Assembly (NCBI GenBank): GCA_050013795.1
Contig: JBEKEO010000005.1
Location: 1-44,826 of the forward strand
Length of the DNA: 44,826 nucleotides
Direction of reading: 5' to 3'
From: CAWHOW01 sp050013795
GTDB taxonomy: Bacteria; Bacteroidota; Bacteroidia; Bacteroidales; CG2-30-32-10
Shown: positions 31,197-40,183 of the stretch, piece by piece
Position numbering within the stretch: the first letter of the stretch is position 1
Layout: each line of letters starts with the position of its first letter
Position numbers and translations under genes: made by a program
Notes under the pieces: model-generated
What the model was told of the DNA's origin: nothing
Seen by the model: only the letters and a program-made list of their open reading frames with translations
Database searches by the model: none

Positions 31197-33035
31197 TTAT
31201 TCTACAGTAACTGATTTTGCCAGGTTCCTTGGCTGGTCAACATTGCATTTGCGAAGAACGGCTATATGGTATGCAAGTAATTGCAGAGGGATGGTTGCAA
31301 GCAACGGAACCATCATTTCTTCTGTTTCCGGTATTTCAATTACATAATCTGCAAGTTTTTTAACCGTGGTATCGCCTTCGGTAACAATGGCGATAATAAT
31401 ACCTTTACGTGCTTTTATTTCCTGGATATTGCTTATTACTTTATCGTAAGTTCCTTTGTTTGTAGCTATAACTACAACGGGCATGCTATCATCAATAAGG
31501 GCAATCGGGCCATGTTTCATCTCTGCGGCCGGATAGCCTTCGGCATGAATATATGATATTTCTTTCAGCTTCAAAGCGCCTTCAAGAGCTACGGGGAAAT
31601 TATAGCCACGCCCTAAATACAGAAAATTTCGTGTATCTTTAAACTTATGTGCGAGTTTTTTTATCTGATCGTTAAGCTTTAAAGTAATTTCAACTTTTGA
31701 AGGAATACGTTCAAGTTCAGTAATAATTTCATGCAACCTGCTGCGCGATATCGTTCCTTTCTTTTGGGCTACGGTAAGAGCCATCAAAGTAAGAACTGTA
31801 ACTTGAGCAGTAAAAGCTTTTGTTGAAGCAACTCCTATTTCAGGCCCGGCATGGGTATATGAACCCGCATGAGTTGCCCTTGCAATTGATGATCCAACAA
31901 CATTGCAAATACCAATAATAGTAGCTCCTTTTGATTTTGCCTGTTCTATGGCTGCCAGTGTATCTGCCGTTTCTCCTGACTGTGAAATTACGATTACAAT
32001 ATCATCTTCATATATTACAGGATTCCTGTAACGGAATTCAGATGCATATTCAACCTCAACAGGAATCCTGGCAATGTCTTCAAAAAGATATTCGCCCACA
32101 AGTCCGGCGTGCCATGAAGTTCCACATGCAACTATTATAATTCTTTTTGCATGAATGAATTTATCTTCATAATCCATTATCCCGCCAAGTGCAACAATTT
32201 CATTTGAAATGTTTATACGCCCTCTCATACTGTCTGCTATTGATCTTGGCTGCTCATAAATTTCCTTCAGCATGAAATGAGGAAATCCACCCTTTTCAAT
32301 TGCGTTTAATTGCATCTCCAGCTTTTGGATATAAGGCGTTTTTTCAAGGTTTTCAATGGTGAGAATTTTCAAATCTCCGTTTCGGTTTATTTTGGTAATT
32401 TCTTCATCATCTAAATATACAACTTTTTTTGTATATTCAATGATAGGGGAAGCATCGGAAGCAATAAACATTTCATTATCGCCAACCCCAACAACCAACG
32501 GACTTCCTTTCCGCGCACCAATTAATGAATCAGGGTCATCTTTAGAAATAATAACAATGGCATATGTTCCAACAATTTGAGTCAGGGCTAATCTTAATGC
32601 CTCTACTAATTCAACTTTTTCATTGACCAGAATATCTTCAATAAGATATATAAGGACTTCTGTATCTGTATTGCTTTTAAACTCATATCCTCTGTTTATC
32701 AGTTCCTGTTTAAGATAAGCATAATTCTCAATGATGCCATTATGAATTAATGCAAGATTATTTGTTTGAGAATAATGCGGGTGTGCATTGATGTCGTTTG
32801 GTTCACCATGTGTTGCCCATCGGGTATGAGCAATACCTATTGTTCCTTTTGTATTTTTATTTTTAACAAACTCTTCGAGGTCAGCAACTTTTCCGTGGCA
32901 CTTGTATAAGTTCAGGTCATCATCAATTAATGCAATGCCAGCGCTATCGTATCCTCTGTATTCTAAACGGTGAAGACCTTTCATTAAAAGAGGATAAGCC
33001 TGCTGTGTTCCCACATATGCAACTATTCCACACAT
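31197..33035 (-). CDS. glmS: Glutamine-fructose-6-phosphate aminotransferase (isomerizing)
   Basis: It makes glucosamine-6-phosphate for cell-wall and LPS precursors. The catalytic Cys2 is in MCGIVAYVG, followed by HRLEYRGYDSAG, THTRWATHG-type and NGIIENY motifs of the glutaminase domain. Two SIS sugar-isomerase domains follow (CGTSWHAG, VISQSGETADT; LGRGYNFPVALEGALKLKE). The chain ends with the conserved ...NLAKSVTVE. The 612-aa length is standard. It is the last gene of the run glgA-like / DUF4270 / glmS, 11 bp after DUF4270. No glmS ribozyme is expected in this phylum and none was seen. Confidence 0.97.
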   Translation of the reverse strand: MCGIVAYVGTQQAYPLLMKGLHRLEYRGYDSAGIALIDDDLNLYKCHGKVADLEEFVKNKNTKGTIGIAHTRWATHGEPNDINAHPHYSQTNNLALIHNGIIENYAYLKQELINRGYEFKSNTDTEVLIYLIEDILVNEKVELVEALRLALTQIVGTYAIVIISKDDPDSLIGARKGSPLVVGVGDNEMFIASDASPIIEYTKKVVYLDDEEITKINRNGDLKILTIENLEKTPYIQKLEMQLNAIEKGGFPHFMLKEIYEQPRSIADSMRGRINISNEIVALGGIMDYEDKFIHAKRIIIVACGTSWHAGLVGEYLFEDIARIPVEVEYASEFRYRNPVIYEDDIVIVISQSGETADTLAAIEQAKSKGATIIGICNVVGSSIARATHAGSYTHAGPEIGVASTKAFTAQVTVLTLMALTVAQKKGTISRSRLHEIITELERIPSKVEITLKLNDQIKKLAHKFKDTRNFLYLGRGYNFPVALEGALKLKEISYIHAEGYPAAEMKHGPIALIDDSMPVVVIATNKGTYDKVISNIQEIKARKGIIIAIVTEGDTTVKKLADYVIEIPETEEMMVPLLATIPLQLLAYHIAVLRKCNVDQPRNLAKSVTVE

Positions 33036-33046
33036 ATAGAATGATG

Positions 33047-34381
33047 TTAATAAAGTTTTGTATAAGTAATATTTAGGCTCATACCTGGATGGCGTTTGGG
33101 ACCTTTTAAAACAACCCGGTTAGGAGTACTAGGTCTGTCTCCTGTCCAAACCTCAAGGTACAATCCTAAATTAGGTTCTAACCCATTAAGAACTCGCTGA
33201 AGATAAAGGGCTATATTAAAAGTGTATGTTTTTGCCGTAGAATTATAAACCCCTCCATAATAACTAGTCCCTTCATCTTGATCGACTAAGAATCTATATA
33301 AACCACCCAGTTCTTCAACCAAAACCAATTGGTAGGGAGGGGCATAAGACGGCAATGATATATCTGTACTATCATCAACAGGAATAACCAATTGGGCTTT
33401 ATTTATTGCAATTCTGCCTTTTTTAACTAAATTCTGAATATACGGATATTCAATCCTGACTTTTAGTCCAGCCATAGATTGCACATATAAAATTTTGCTT
33501 CCTTTTTTTATACTATCACCATTCAATTCACTAAGAAGATATGGATTAGCATACAAATATCTTGTATGATTAAAATGATTAATCCTTTCCGCACCACCAT
33601 TATCCATTACAAAACTAAAAGAGGTTGTGTCAGTTGAGTTATGATAATAAAGTGAGATTTGTGATTGAGGGTTCAATAAATCAAAAGATATTATTGAGCC
33701 TTCGCCGGCAGCAGGTGTTGCCATAACATAAATACCTTTAAAAAACTGAAGGAAATTTGTGTTATTGGCAAAAGATGTTGTTGTGGGTTGTTGTCCAAAT
33801 AAATCTCGTAAATTGTCACTAAGGCGAATACGCAATTGTGGAGCAAATGTATCTTTACCAACAATAACATTTTTTCTTGGTTTGGGAATGAATGTTTTTA
33901 TTGCAAGAGGAGCGCTTGATGTCAGAAAGTCTCTGTTTGAAAAGTAAACACTGTCATTATAAATTGATTGTGCCATTTGATAAACTTTCACCGTCATTGG
34001 AGAATTGGTGTCCCCATAAACACATGAAACACCTGAATATGTAAGAGATAAAACTAATGAATCAAACATGGCAGATGTGCCAAAAACTGGATTATTAGCA
34101 GATAGTTGTACTTGGGTATAAAAACTGGCGGTATTCTTCCCAAAGACGGGATCATTATTGCTACCAAGTAAATTATATACTGTATTATCCGTTCTAATGG
34201 AATCATCTTTTACTGTATATGCTATTAGAGTGGAAGTGTCACAATAAACGACATTCAGCATATCCCTAGTTGGTTGAACGCCCATGCCTATAGAATCAGG
34301 CTCTTTACATGCAGAAAATAAAGATACCAAAAAGCAAACAACACATATGCTTAACGTGTTCTTCAGGAAAACTTGTTTCAA
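33047..34381 (-). CDS. DUF4270 family lipoprotein
   Basis: The 444-aa protein has a lipoprotein signal (VCFLVSLFSAC, lipid Cys about 25) followed by KEPDSIGMGVQP, the typical opening of DUF4270 proteins. The body is beta-rich with LLGSNNDPVFGKNTASFYTQ, another family hallmark, and the C-terminus ends LKGPKRHPGMSLNITYTKLY. DUF4270 is restricted to Bacteroidota and its function is not known. Its placement between a glgA-like gene (45 bp) and glmS (11 bp) is a conserved neighbourhood in the phylum and suggests co-transcription with both. Confidence 0.88.
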   Translation of the reverse strand: MKQVFLKNTLSICVVCFLVSLFSACKEPDSIGMGVQPTRDMLNVVYCDTSTLIAYTVKDDSIRTDNTVYNLLGSNNDPVFGKNTASFYTQVQLSANNPVFGTSAMFDSLVLSLTYSGVSCVYGDTNSPMTVKVYQMAQSIYNDSVYFSNRDFLTSSAPLAIKTFIPKPRKNVIVGKDTFAPQLRIRLSDNLRDLFGQQPTTTSFANNTNFLQFFKGIYVMATPAAGEGSIISFDLLNPQSQISLYYHNSTDTTSFSFVMDNGGAERINHFNHTRYLYANPYLLSELNGDSIKKGSKILYVQSMAGLKVRIEYPYIQNLVKKGRIAINKAQLVIPVDDSTDISLPSYAPPYQLVLVEELGGLYRFLVDQDEGTSYYGGVYNSTAKTYTFNIALYLQRVLNGLEPNLGLYLEVWTGDRPSTPNRVVLKGPKRHPGMSLNITYTKLY

Positions 34382-34426
34382 TTTATTATGCTTTTCGTTA
34401 GTGAATTTCGGTAAAGAACGAAAAAA

Positions 34427-35254
34427 TTAATTACTTAGTATTTGTTCATTTACTAAAATTTCATCATAAAATTCATTATAAGCATCAATGTATGTATCCA
34501 TTGATTGGAATTCGAGGACAGGTTTTTCGATTTGATTGATATATTTTACTACCTCTGGGTTTACTTCTGGGCTACCGACAATTACGCCGTCAGAAAAATC
34601 AATTGCAGCTTTTGTAATATTGGTAAAAGTTGGTTTCTTATAATGCTCTATATCTTCTTTATCTATACCTGGAAGCATTATCTTTTCGGCAAAGTTTTTA
34701 TTAAACGGGAGAGCAAAATCATCGTCATAAACCGAATATATTATCTTGGTATCACTAAAAAGAGGATTATCTACAAGAGCTTTCTTAATATAAATTGGCA
34801 AAAGACTTGTAATCCAACCATGGCAATGTATAATATCCGGGGACCAACCAAGTTTTTTAACCGTTTCAAGCACACCCCTTGCAAAGAAAATGGCCCGCTC
34901 ATCGTTATCTTTGAAAAAATTATTCTCGGAATCATAAAAAACATGTTTTCTCTGAAAATAATCCTCATTATCAATAAAATAAATCTGCATTCGTGCTGAT
35001 TGTATTGAAGCTACTTTAATGATAAGAGGGCGATCGGTATCATTAATAATCAAATTCATACCAGATAATCGAATAACTTCGTGAAGCTGATTTCTTCTTT
35101 CATTTATGCATCCATAGCGTGGCATAAATGTTCTGATTTCTCTGTTTCTCTCCTGAATGCCCTGGGGAAGATATCTGCCAATAATTCCCATATGGCTGTC
35201 CTTCAGATATGGTGTGATTTCTTGCTGTACAAAAAGAACTTTGGTTTTTTCCAT
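34427..35254 (-). CDS. Glycogen/starch synthase catalytic-domain-like protein (GT5 N-terminal half)
   Basis: The 275-aa protein resembles only the N-terminal Rossmann domain of GlgA. VLFVQQEITPYLKDSHMG replaces the usual 'P..K.GGL' loop; then GIQERNREIRTFMPRYG, FARGVLETVKKLGWSPDIIHCHGW (HxHGW motif) and DGVIVGSPEV follow. The C-terminal donor-binding domain of full GlgA (about 480 aa) is absent, and the KTGGL ADP-glucose motif is not conserved. Glycogen synthase activity is therefore doubtful. It is the first gene of the operon with DUF4270 and glmS and is divergent from panC. Confidence 0.8.
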   Translation of the reverse strand: MEKTKVLFVQQEITPYLKDSHMGIIGRYLPQGIQERNREIRTFMPRYGCINERRNQLHEVIRLSGMNLIINDTDRPLIIKVASIQSARMQIYFIDNEDYFQRKHVFYDSENNFFKDNDERAIFFARGVLETVKKLGWSPDIIHCHGWITSLLPIYIKKALVDNPLFSDTKIIYSVYDDDFALPFNKNFAEKIMLPGIDKEDIEHYKKPTFTNITKAAIDFSDGVIVGSPEVNPEVVKYINQIEKPVLEFQSMDTYIDAYNEFYDEILVNEQILSN

Positions 35255-35288
35255 AGTATCATTTATTAGTACTAATTAAATCGGAGTG

Positions 35289-35338
35289 CAAAATTACAAA
35301 AAATTTCCCAATTATTTAAACTTTTAATAATAGTTTTG
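35289..35338. promoter_or_regulatory. Divergent promoter region between glgA-like gene and panC
   Basis: The minus strand has a perfect -7 box TAATTTTG (35296-35289) reading toward the glgA-like gene, with a weak TTTA-like -33. The plus strand has TAGTTTTG (35331-35338) reading toward panC, without a clear -33. The second box implies that panC starts at 35399, not at the in-frame TTG at 35372. Confidence 0.42.
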
Positions 35339-35398
35339 TAATATATTTTTATCGATTTAAGAATTAGGGCTTTGACAGTTTTTTTTAATTTAAAGAAT

Positions 35399-36241
35399 AT
35401 GAACATTTATAATAAAGTAGTTGAATGTAAAGAAGATATTTACAAACAAAAGGGAAATGGCATAACCATTGGTTTTGTTCCAACGATGGGGGCTTTACAT
35501 GAAGGACATATTTCTCTTTTGAAAAAAGCAAAAAAAGAAAATGATATCTCCGTTTGTAGTATTTTCGTTAATCCTTTGCAATTTAATAATATTGAAGATC
35601 TTAGAAAATATCCTAAGTCAATTGAAAATGACATTCATATCCTGTCGTCTGTAAATTGTGATATTTTGTTTAATCCTTCAGAAAAAGAAATTTACCCTGT
35701 TCCCGACAACACAATATTTGACCTTGGAAGCCTTGATAAATATATGGAAGGAGCATCCCGTCCTGGTCATTTCAACGGAGTAGCGGTTATTGTAAAAAGA
35801 CTATTTGACATAATTGAACCCGATAAAGCATATTTTGGAGAAAAAGACTTTCAACAACTAGCTGTGATAAAGTATCTTGTAAAAACTCATAACATTCCAA
35901 TTGAAATAATTGCATGTCCTATATTAAGAGAGGCAGATGGGCTTGCAATGAGCTCAAGAAATATCAGGTTGTCTTCTAATGAAAGAACAGCAGCTCCTTT
36001 GATTTACAACACATTATGTGAAGCAAGAAAAATGCACAAATCGAAAACTGTTGAAGAAATTAAAAGATTTGTCGAAAATAGTATTCATAATTGTCCGTTA
36101 ATGAAGTTGGAATATTTCGAAATTGCAAACACGGAAACCCTAGAGCCTGTGAATATTATAGATGATCCTTCTTTGTGTATTGCTTGTATTGCAGTTTATC
36201 TTGGAAATATTCGTTTGATTGATAATATAAAATTTTTGTAA
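35399..36241 (+). CDS. panC: Pantoate-beta-alanine ligase
   Basis: It joins pantoate and beta-alanine with ATP to give pantothenate. The start at 35399 gives 280 aa, the normal length. Signature motifs are GFVPTMGALHEGHISLL (nucleotide-binding HxGH), SVCSIFVNPLQFN, SRPGHFNGVAVIVKRLF, AYFGEKDFQQL and the KMSKS-like GLAMSSRNIRLS. PanD follows 9 bp after its stop, so the two consecutive steps of the pathway are co-transcribed. Confidence 0.96.
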   Translation: MNIYNKVVECKEDIYKQKGNGITIGFVPTMGALHEGHISLLKKAKKENDISVCSIFVNPLQFNNIEDLRKYPKSIENDIHILSSVNCDILFNPSEKEIYPVPDNTIFDLGSLDKYMEGASRPGHFNGVAVIVKRLFDIIEPDKAYFGEKDFQQLAVIKYLVKTHNIPIEIIACPILREADGLAMSSRNIRLSSNERTAAPLIYNTLCEARKMHKSKTVEEIKRFVENSIHNCPLMKLEYFEIANTETLEPVNIIDDPSLCIACIAVYLGNIRLIDNIKFL

Positions 36242-36250
36242 TTTTGCACT

Positions 36251-36598
36251 ATGCAAATAGAGGTACTAAAATCTAAAATACACCGGGCTATTGTAACAGA
36301 AGCGAATATTGGCTATGTTGGAAGTGTTACTATTGATGAAAACCTGATGGATGCCGCAAACATTATTGAGAACGAAAAAGTTCAAGTTGTAAATATTAAT
36401 AATGGTGAAAGACTCGAAACATATGTAATTAAGGGGAAAAGAGGCTCCGGTATTATTTGCTTAAATGGAGCTGCTGCAAGAAAAGCTGTTATTGGCGATG
36501 TTCTTATTATCATTTCTTTTGCACAAATGGATTTCGAAGAAGCTAAAAAATTCAAACCTTTCATTATTTTCCCCGATAAGGACAACCGTTTAAAATAA
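36251..36598 (+). CDS. panD: Aspartate 1-decarboxylase proenzyme
   Basis: It decarboxylates L-aspartate to beta-alanine, the substrate of PanC. The proenzyme of 115 aa cleaves itself between Gly24 and Ser25 (NIGYVGSVTID) to form the pyruvoyl cofactor. MQIEVLKSKIHRA at the start and YVIKGKRGSGIICLNGAAA are further conserved blocks. It lies between panC and the YbhN-like gene, with gaps of 9 and 4 bp. Confidence 0.97.
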   Translation: MQIEVLKSKIHRAIVTEANIGYVGSVTIDENLMDAANIIENEKVQVVNINNGERLETYVIKGKRGSGIICLNGAAARKAVIGDVLIIISFAQMDFEEAKKFKPFIIFPDKDNRLK

Positions 36599-36602
36599 TC
36601 TC

Positions 36603-37643
36603 TTGAAGAAAATCATTCTTTCTGCATTAAAGTACCTTTTGTTCCTTGCAATGGGCATTGGCTTATTTTGGCTTGCTATAAAAGGGAAAGATATCAATGA
36701 GATACTGGAGGGGTTCAAGGATGCAAATTATGCGTGGATAGGATTATCAGTTGTTTTTATGATTGCGAGTCATATTATCAGGGCGATGCGATGGAATCTG
36801 TTAATTCGCACGCTTAACTTTAAACCCAAAACGATCACAACTTTCTACGCAGTAATGATTGGCTATTTTGTTAATCTTGCTGTTCCGCGCTTGGGTGAAA
36901 TATCACGTTGCGGGGTTTTGTCCAAGCATGATAAGGTACCTGTTAATTCTTTGTTCGGGACGGTTATAGCCGAAAGGGCTTTTGATGTTATTACATTATT
37001 TGTAATTATATTAATTACCATATTCGCTCAATTTAGGTTTTTAAGTACTTTTATTAAAACCAATATTATTTTACCACTTGAACAAAAATTTTCAGGAAAT
37101 GCTGTTTTTATTATTGCCGGAGCAATTTTTTTGTTAATAATGGCATTTGCTGCATTTTATCTTTATCGAATTTTCAAGAGAAAAGTGGTTGAGCATACTA
37201 TAGCTTTCACTATTAAAAATATTATTGATGGTTTCATCAAGGGAATTTTAACCATTAAATGTGTAGAAAATAAAAAGCTATTTCTTTTTTATTCTGTATT
37301 AATGTGGTTAATGTATTATCTGACCATTTATATTGCTTTCTTTGCAATGAAAGCCACTTCAGGCTTACAGCCGATAGATGCTCTTACGGTCTTGGTAATT
37401 GGCAGTATTGGAGTTTTAGTTCCCACGCCCGGTGGTATTGGTGCTTATCAGTTTTTTGTAAGCCTTTCTCTTACCGCTTTATGTAAATCCAAATATCATG
37501 AATTTGCTATCGATACGAACCAGGCCTTTTCCTTTGCTAATCTTATTTATTTTACACAATGGATTATGATGATAATTGTTGGTGGATTTTCGTGGATAAT
37601 GTTATTTTTGTCACAAAAAAGGATTAAAAATGAAACAACTTGA
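36603..37643 (+). CDS. YbhN/LPG-synthase-TM-like integral membrane protein (UPF0104)
   Basis: The 346-aa protein has about eight membrane spans. Family marks are RAMRWNLLIRTL, FVNLAVPRLGEISRCGVLSK and the C-terminal VLVPTPGGIGAYQFFVSLSLT. The start is a TTG (36603), four bases after panD, giving a chain that begins with the usual short cytoplasmic KK before the first span. The family is homologous to the flippase domain of MprF, and the Bacteroidota members have unknown substrates. It overlaps rfaE2 by 14 bp and belongs to the panC operon. Confidence 0.85.
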   Translation: MKKIILSALKYLLFLAMGIGLFWLAIKGKDINEILEGFKDANYAWIGLSVVFMIASHIIRAMRWNLLIRTLNFKPKTITTFYAVMIGYFVNLAVPRLGEISRCGVLSKHDKVPVNSLFGTVIAERAFDVITLFVIILITIFAQFRFLSTFIKTNIILPLEQKFSGNAVFIIAGAIFLLIMAFAAFYLYRIFKRKVVEHTIAFTIKNIIDGFIKGILTIKCVENKKLFLFYSVLMWLMYYLTIYIAFFAMKATSGLQPIDALTVLVIGSIGVLVPTPGGIGAYQFFVSLSLTALCKSKYHEFAIDTNQAFSFANLIYFTQWIMMIIVGGFSWIMLFLSQKRIKNETT

Positions 37644-38139
37644 ATTTATTCATTCAAAAATATTTAACTTTAATATTGAAGAGGATAAATTAAAGTTCTT
37701 GCGTAAAATTGCTTTCTGGAATTTTCGCAGTTATAAAATAGTTTTCACAAATGGATGTTTTGACATTCTTCATCCTGGACATCTTGATTATCTGTCCAGG
37801 GCTGCAGATATGGGAAATGTACTAATCGTTGGGCTTAATTCGGATTCTTCTGTAAAAAAAATAAAAGGGTCCAGCAGACCAATTAACAATGAGAACGATA
37901 GGGCTTTGATTCTGGCTTCTCTTAGCTTTATAAAAGCAGTGGTTCTCTTTGAAGAAGAAACCCCATATGAGCTGATTAAAGCTACCAACCCTGATATTTT
38001 GATAAAAGGAAGCGATTATAATATTGATAAAATAATAGGGTATGATATTGTGAAAGCAAAAGGAGGAGAAATCATAACTATTGATTTCGTTGAAGGATAT
38101 TCTACTTCTTTATTAATCGAAAAAATAAAATCAGTCTGA
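37630..38139 (+). CDS. rfaE2: D-glycero-beta-D-manno-heptose 1-phosphate adenylyltransferase
   Basis: This is the nucleotidyltransferase half of HldE, as a separate 169-aa protein. FTNGCFDILHPGHLDYLSRA contains the HxGH nucleotide-binding motif, and VGLNSDSSVKKIKG(S)SRP and DILIKGSDYNIDKIIG are typical. It makes ADP-heptose, the donor for heptosyltransferases such as the GT9 enzyme encoded at 3495. The start overlaps the preceding gene by 14 bp, so translation is probably coupled. The kinase half (rfaE1) is not in the window. Confidence 0.94.
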   Translation: MKQLEFIHSKIFNFNIEEDKLKFLRKIAFWNFRSYKIVFTNGCFDILHPGHLDYLSRAADMGNVLIVGLNSDSSVKKIKGSSRPINNENDRALILASLSFIKAVVLFEEETPYELIKATNPDILIKGSDYNIDKIIGYDIVKAKGGEIITIDFVEGYSTSLLIEKIKSV

Positions 38140-38198
38140 AATAAATTATTTGACATTCCTTTTCTAATTTCATAATTTAGCATTCTGAAATAACTGTT

Positions 38199-38594
38199 AT
38201 GAGAAAATTATTACTATTATTATTTGCGCCACTAATATTAATTTCTTTTTTTTCATGCAAAAAACATATAGAAAATAAACTTAAAGGCGATTGGAGACAA
38301 GTTAATGTTATAAATGTAAATCAAGATACATTAATAGACTGGATTTTTGACACCGATGGTAGTTTCTCCATTATTCAAACCATCCAGTCCACTGCGAATA
38401 TAAGCACCCAGGCATACGGCAAGTATGTTATAAAAGACAAACTCCCTTTGTTTAGAAGAATATTAGACATAACAAGCTGTTCAGACCCAAATTTAGAAGG
38501 AAATTGGAGAATTATGAAGCTTAGCAGCAAATATTTGGAGATTTCAATACAAAAGGCCGATTTGACTTATTATGAGTTTACCAAACAGGATTAA
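38199..38594 (+). CDS. Small lipoprotein, lipocalin-like
   Basis: The 131-aa protein begins MRKLLLLLFAPLILISFFSC, a clear lipobox with lipid Cys20, then KKHIENKLKGDWRQVNV. The mature part (GDWRQVNV..., WIFDTDGSFSIIQT, GNWRIMKLSSKYLEIS, YYEFTKQ) has the strand pattern of the lipocalin-like domains common in small Bacteroidota lipoproteins. The ligand is unknown. It lies between rfaE2 (59-bp gap) and radA (29-bp gap). Confidence 0.75.
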   Translation: MRKLLLLLFAPLILISFFSCKKHIENKLKGDWRQVNVINVNQDTLIDWIFDTDGSFSIIQTIQSTANISTQAYGKYVIKDKLPLFRRILDITSCSDPNLEGNWRIMKLSSKYLEISIQKADLTYYEFTKQD

Positions 38595-38623
38595 TTTTCT
38601 TCTTATTTTTTTATCTCCATTCA

Positions 38624-39991
38624 ATGTCCAAACCTAAGACCACTTTTTTTTGTCAGAATTGTGGTGCGCAATCAGCAAAATGGATTGGTAAATGTCCTTC
38701 GTGTAACGAATGGAATACTTATGTGGAAGAAGTGGTTCAGAAACCATCGTCAACATCGGGACTGGAAAAGCTTACTGCCAAAAGAACAAATAAACCACAC
38801 CGAATTGACGAGATTACACTGGCAGAGGAACAGCGAATCTATACTAATAACCATGAACTTGACCGGGTACTGGGTGGAGGTTTGGTACCGGGATCAATTA
38901 TTCTTATTGGCGGAGAACCGGGTATAGGAAAATCCACCTTAATGCTGCAGGTTGCACTTAAAATCAAAAAATTAAAAGTGCTTTATATTTCTGGTGAAGA
39001 AAGCGAACAGCAGATCCGCATGCGAGCTGAGAGAATAGGCATGACAAATATTAATTGCTTTATCCTTACAGAAACTTCCACACAAAATATATTCGCACAC
39101 ATTGAATCTCTCGAACCGAATATGGTGGTGGTGGATTCTATCCAGACACTGAATACCGGAGTCATTGAATCTTCAACCGGCAGCGTATCCCAGATCAGGG
39201 AATGCGCCTCGGAAATGAACAGATATGCCAAGGAAACAGGTACACCGGTGTTCCTTATTGGCCATATTATTAAAGATGGAAGCATTGCTGGACCAAAGGT
39301 TCTCGAACATATGGTTGATACAGTTCTCCAGTTTGAAGGCGACAGAAATCATGGTTACAGAATACTAAGAGCTACCAAGAATCGCTTTGGCTCTACTTCA
39401 GAACTAGGCATATTTGAAATGCAGAATTCCGGATTACGTGAAGTATCAAATCCATCTGAAATATTGTTATCGCAGCGAGATGAAAATTTAAGCGGCGTAG
39501 CTATAGCATCCACTATTGAAGGACTAAGACCTATGCTAATTGAAACACAGGCATTAGTAAGTTCTGCTGCTTATGGAACACCTCAACGGTCAGCTACGGG
39601 TTTTGACCTGAGGAGGTTAAGTATGCTGCTCGCAGTTCTTGAAAAGAGATGCGGATTCAGGCTGGGAGCAAAAGATGTGTTCCTCAATATTGCTGGAGGA
39701 ATTAAAGTTGATGATCCCGCTATCGACCTTGCAGTTGTTACTTCCGTGCTGTCTTCAGGTGAAGATATTCCTATCGATCCAAAGATATGTTTCTCTGCAG
39801 AAGTAGGTCTTTCAGGAGAGATACGTCTTGTTAACAGGATTGATCAGCGGATCACCGAAGCGGAAAAGCTTGGGTTTGAAAAGATCATTATTTCCAAATA
39901 CAATCAAAAAGGACTTGACATTCCGAAAAGCAATATACAGATAGTTCCTGTTAAAAAGATAGAGGATGTTTTCAGCTTTCTGTTTGGCTAG
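38624..39991 (+). CDS. radA: DNA repair protein RadA (Sms)
   Basis: The 455-aa protein is a RecA-like ATPase that processes branched recombination intermediates. The N-terminal zinc finger is FFCQNCGAQSAKWIGKCPSC, followed by Walker A GGEPGIGKSTL and Walker B MVVVDSIQTL. The RadA-specific KNRFG motif appears in RATKNRFGSTSELG, and a Lon-like C-terminal domain covers about 280-455. The length and order are canonical. It is at the end of the panC cluster, which is the order I expect in Bacteroidota. Confidence 0.97.
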   Translation: MSKPKTTFFCQNCGAQSAKWIGKCPSCNEWNTYVEEVVQKPSSTSGLEKLTAKRTNKPHRIDEITLAEEQRIYTNNHELDRVLGGGLVPGSIILIGGEPGIGKSTLMLQVALKIKKLKVLYISGEESEQQIRMRAERIGMTNINCFILTETSTQNIFAHIESLEPNMVVVDSIQTLNTGVIESSTGSVSQIRECASEMNRYAKETGTPVFLIGHIIKDGSIAGPKVLEHMVDTVLQFEGDRNHGYRILRATKNRFGSTSELGIFEMQNSGLREVSNPSEILLSQRDENLSGVAIASTIEGLRPMLIETQALVSSAAYGTPQRSATGFDLRRLSMLLAVLEKRCGFRLGAKDVFLNIAGGIKVDDPAIDLAVVTSVLSSGEDIPIDPKICFSAEVGLSGEIRLVNRIDQRITEAEKLGFEKIIISKYNQKGLDIPKSNIQIVPVKKIEDVFSFLFG

Positions 39992-40165
39992 AACAATATA
40001 TTTCCTATTTGAATTTCCTCACCATCTTTCATATCAAGCATAGGTTTTGTCATTGTAAAATTCTTTTATCCAAGCTGAACGATTTCTATCGATTTCATAC
40101 CAATCCCCATATTTAATTTTGATATTTAAAGTAAGCGGTTTACAAAAAAATGATTTAATTTTGCT
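39988..40165 (-). pseudogene. Possible frameshifted gene remnant between radA and pfk
   Basis: The 192-bp gap has coding-like sequence on the minus strand in two frames. An open stretch from 40165 to 40034 contains YGDWYEIDRNRSAWIKEFY but has no ATG. An overlapping frame, 40053-39988, reads MTKPMLDMKDGEEIQIGNIL and stops within the end of radA. Together they could be a decayed 50-60-residue gene with one frameshift, or chance. I recognise no family. Confidence 0.2.
40156..40163 (+). promoter_or_regulatory. -7 box of phosphofructokinase gene
   Basis: TAATTTTG, perfect, ends 20 bp before the ATG at 40184. A second TAATTTTG lies at 40114-40121. Neither has a clear -33. Confidence 0.38.
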
Positions 40166-40183
40166 TCAATAAAATCATCGAAC

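Noticed and set aside
36239..36246. TAATTTTG as a separate promoter for panD
   Set aside because: It is formed by the panC stop codon and lies only 4 bp before the panD ATG, so transcription would start inside panD.
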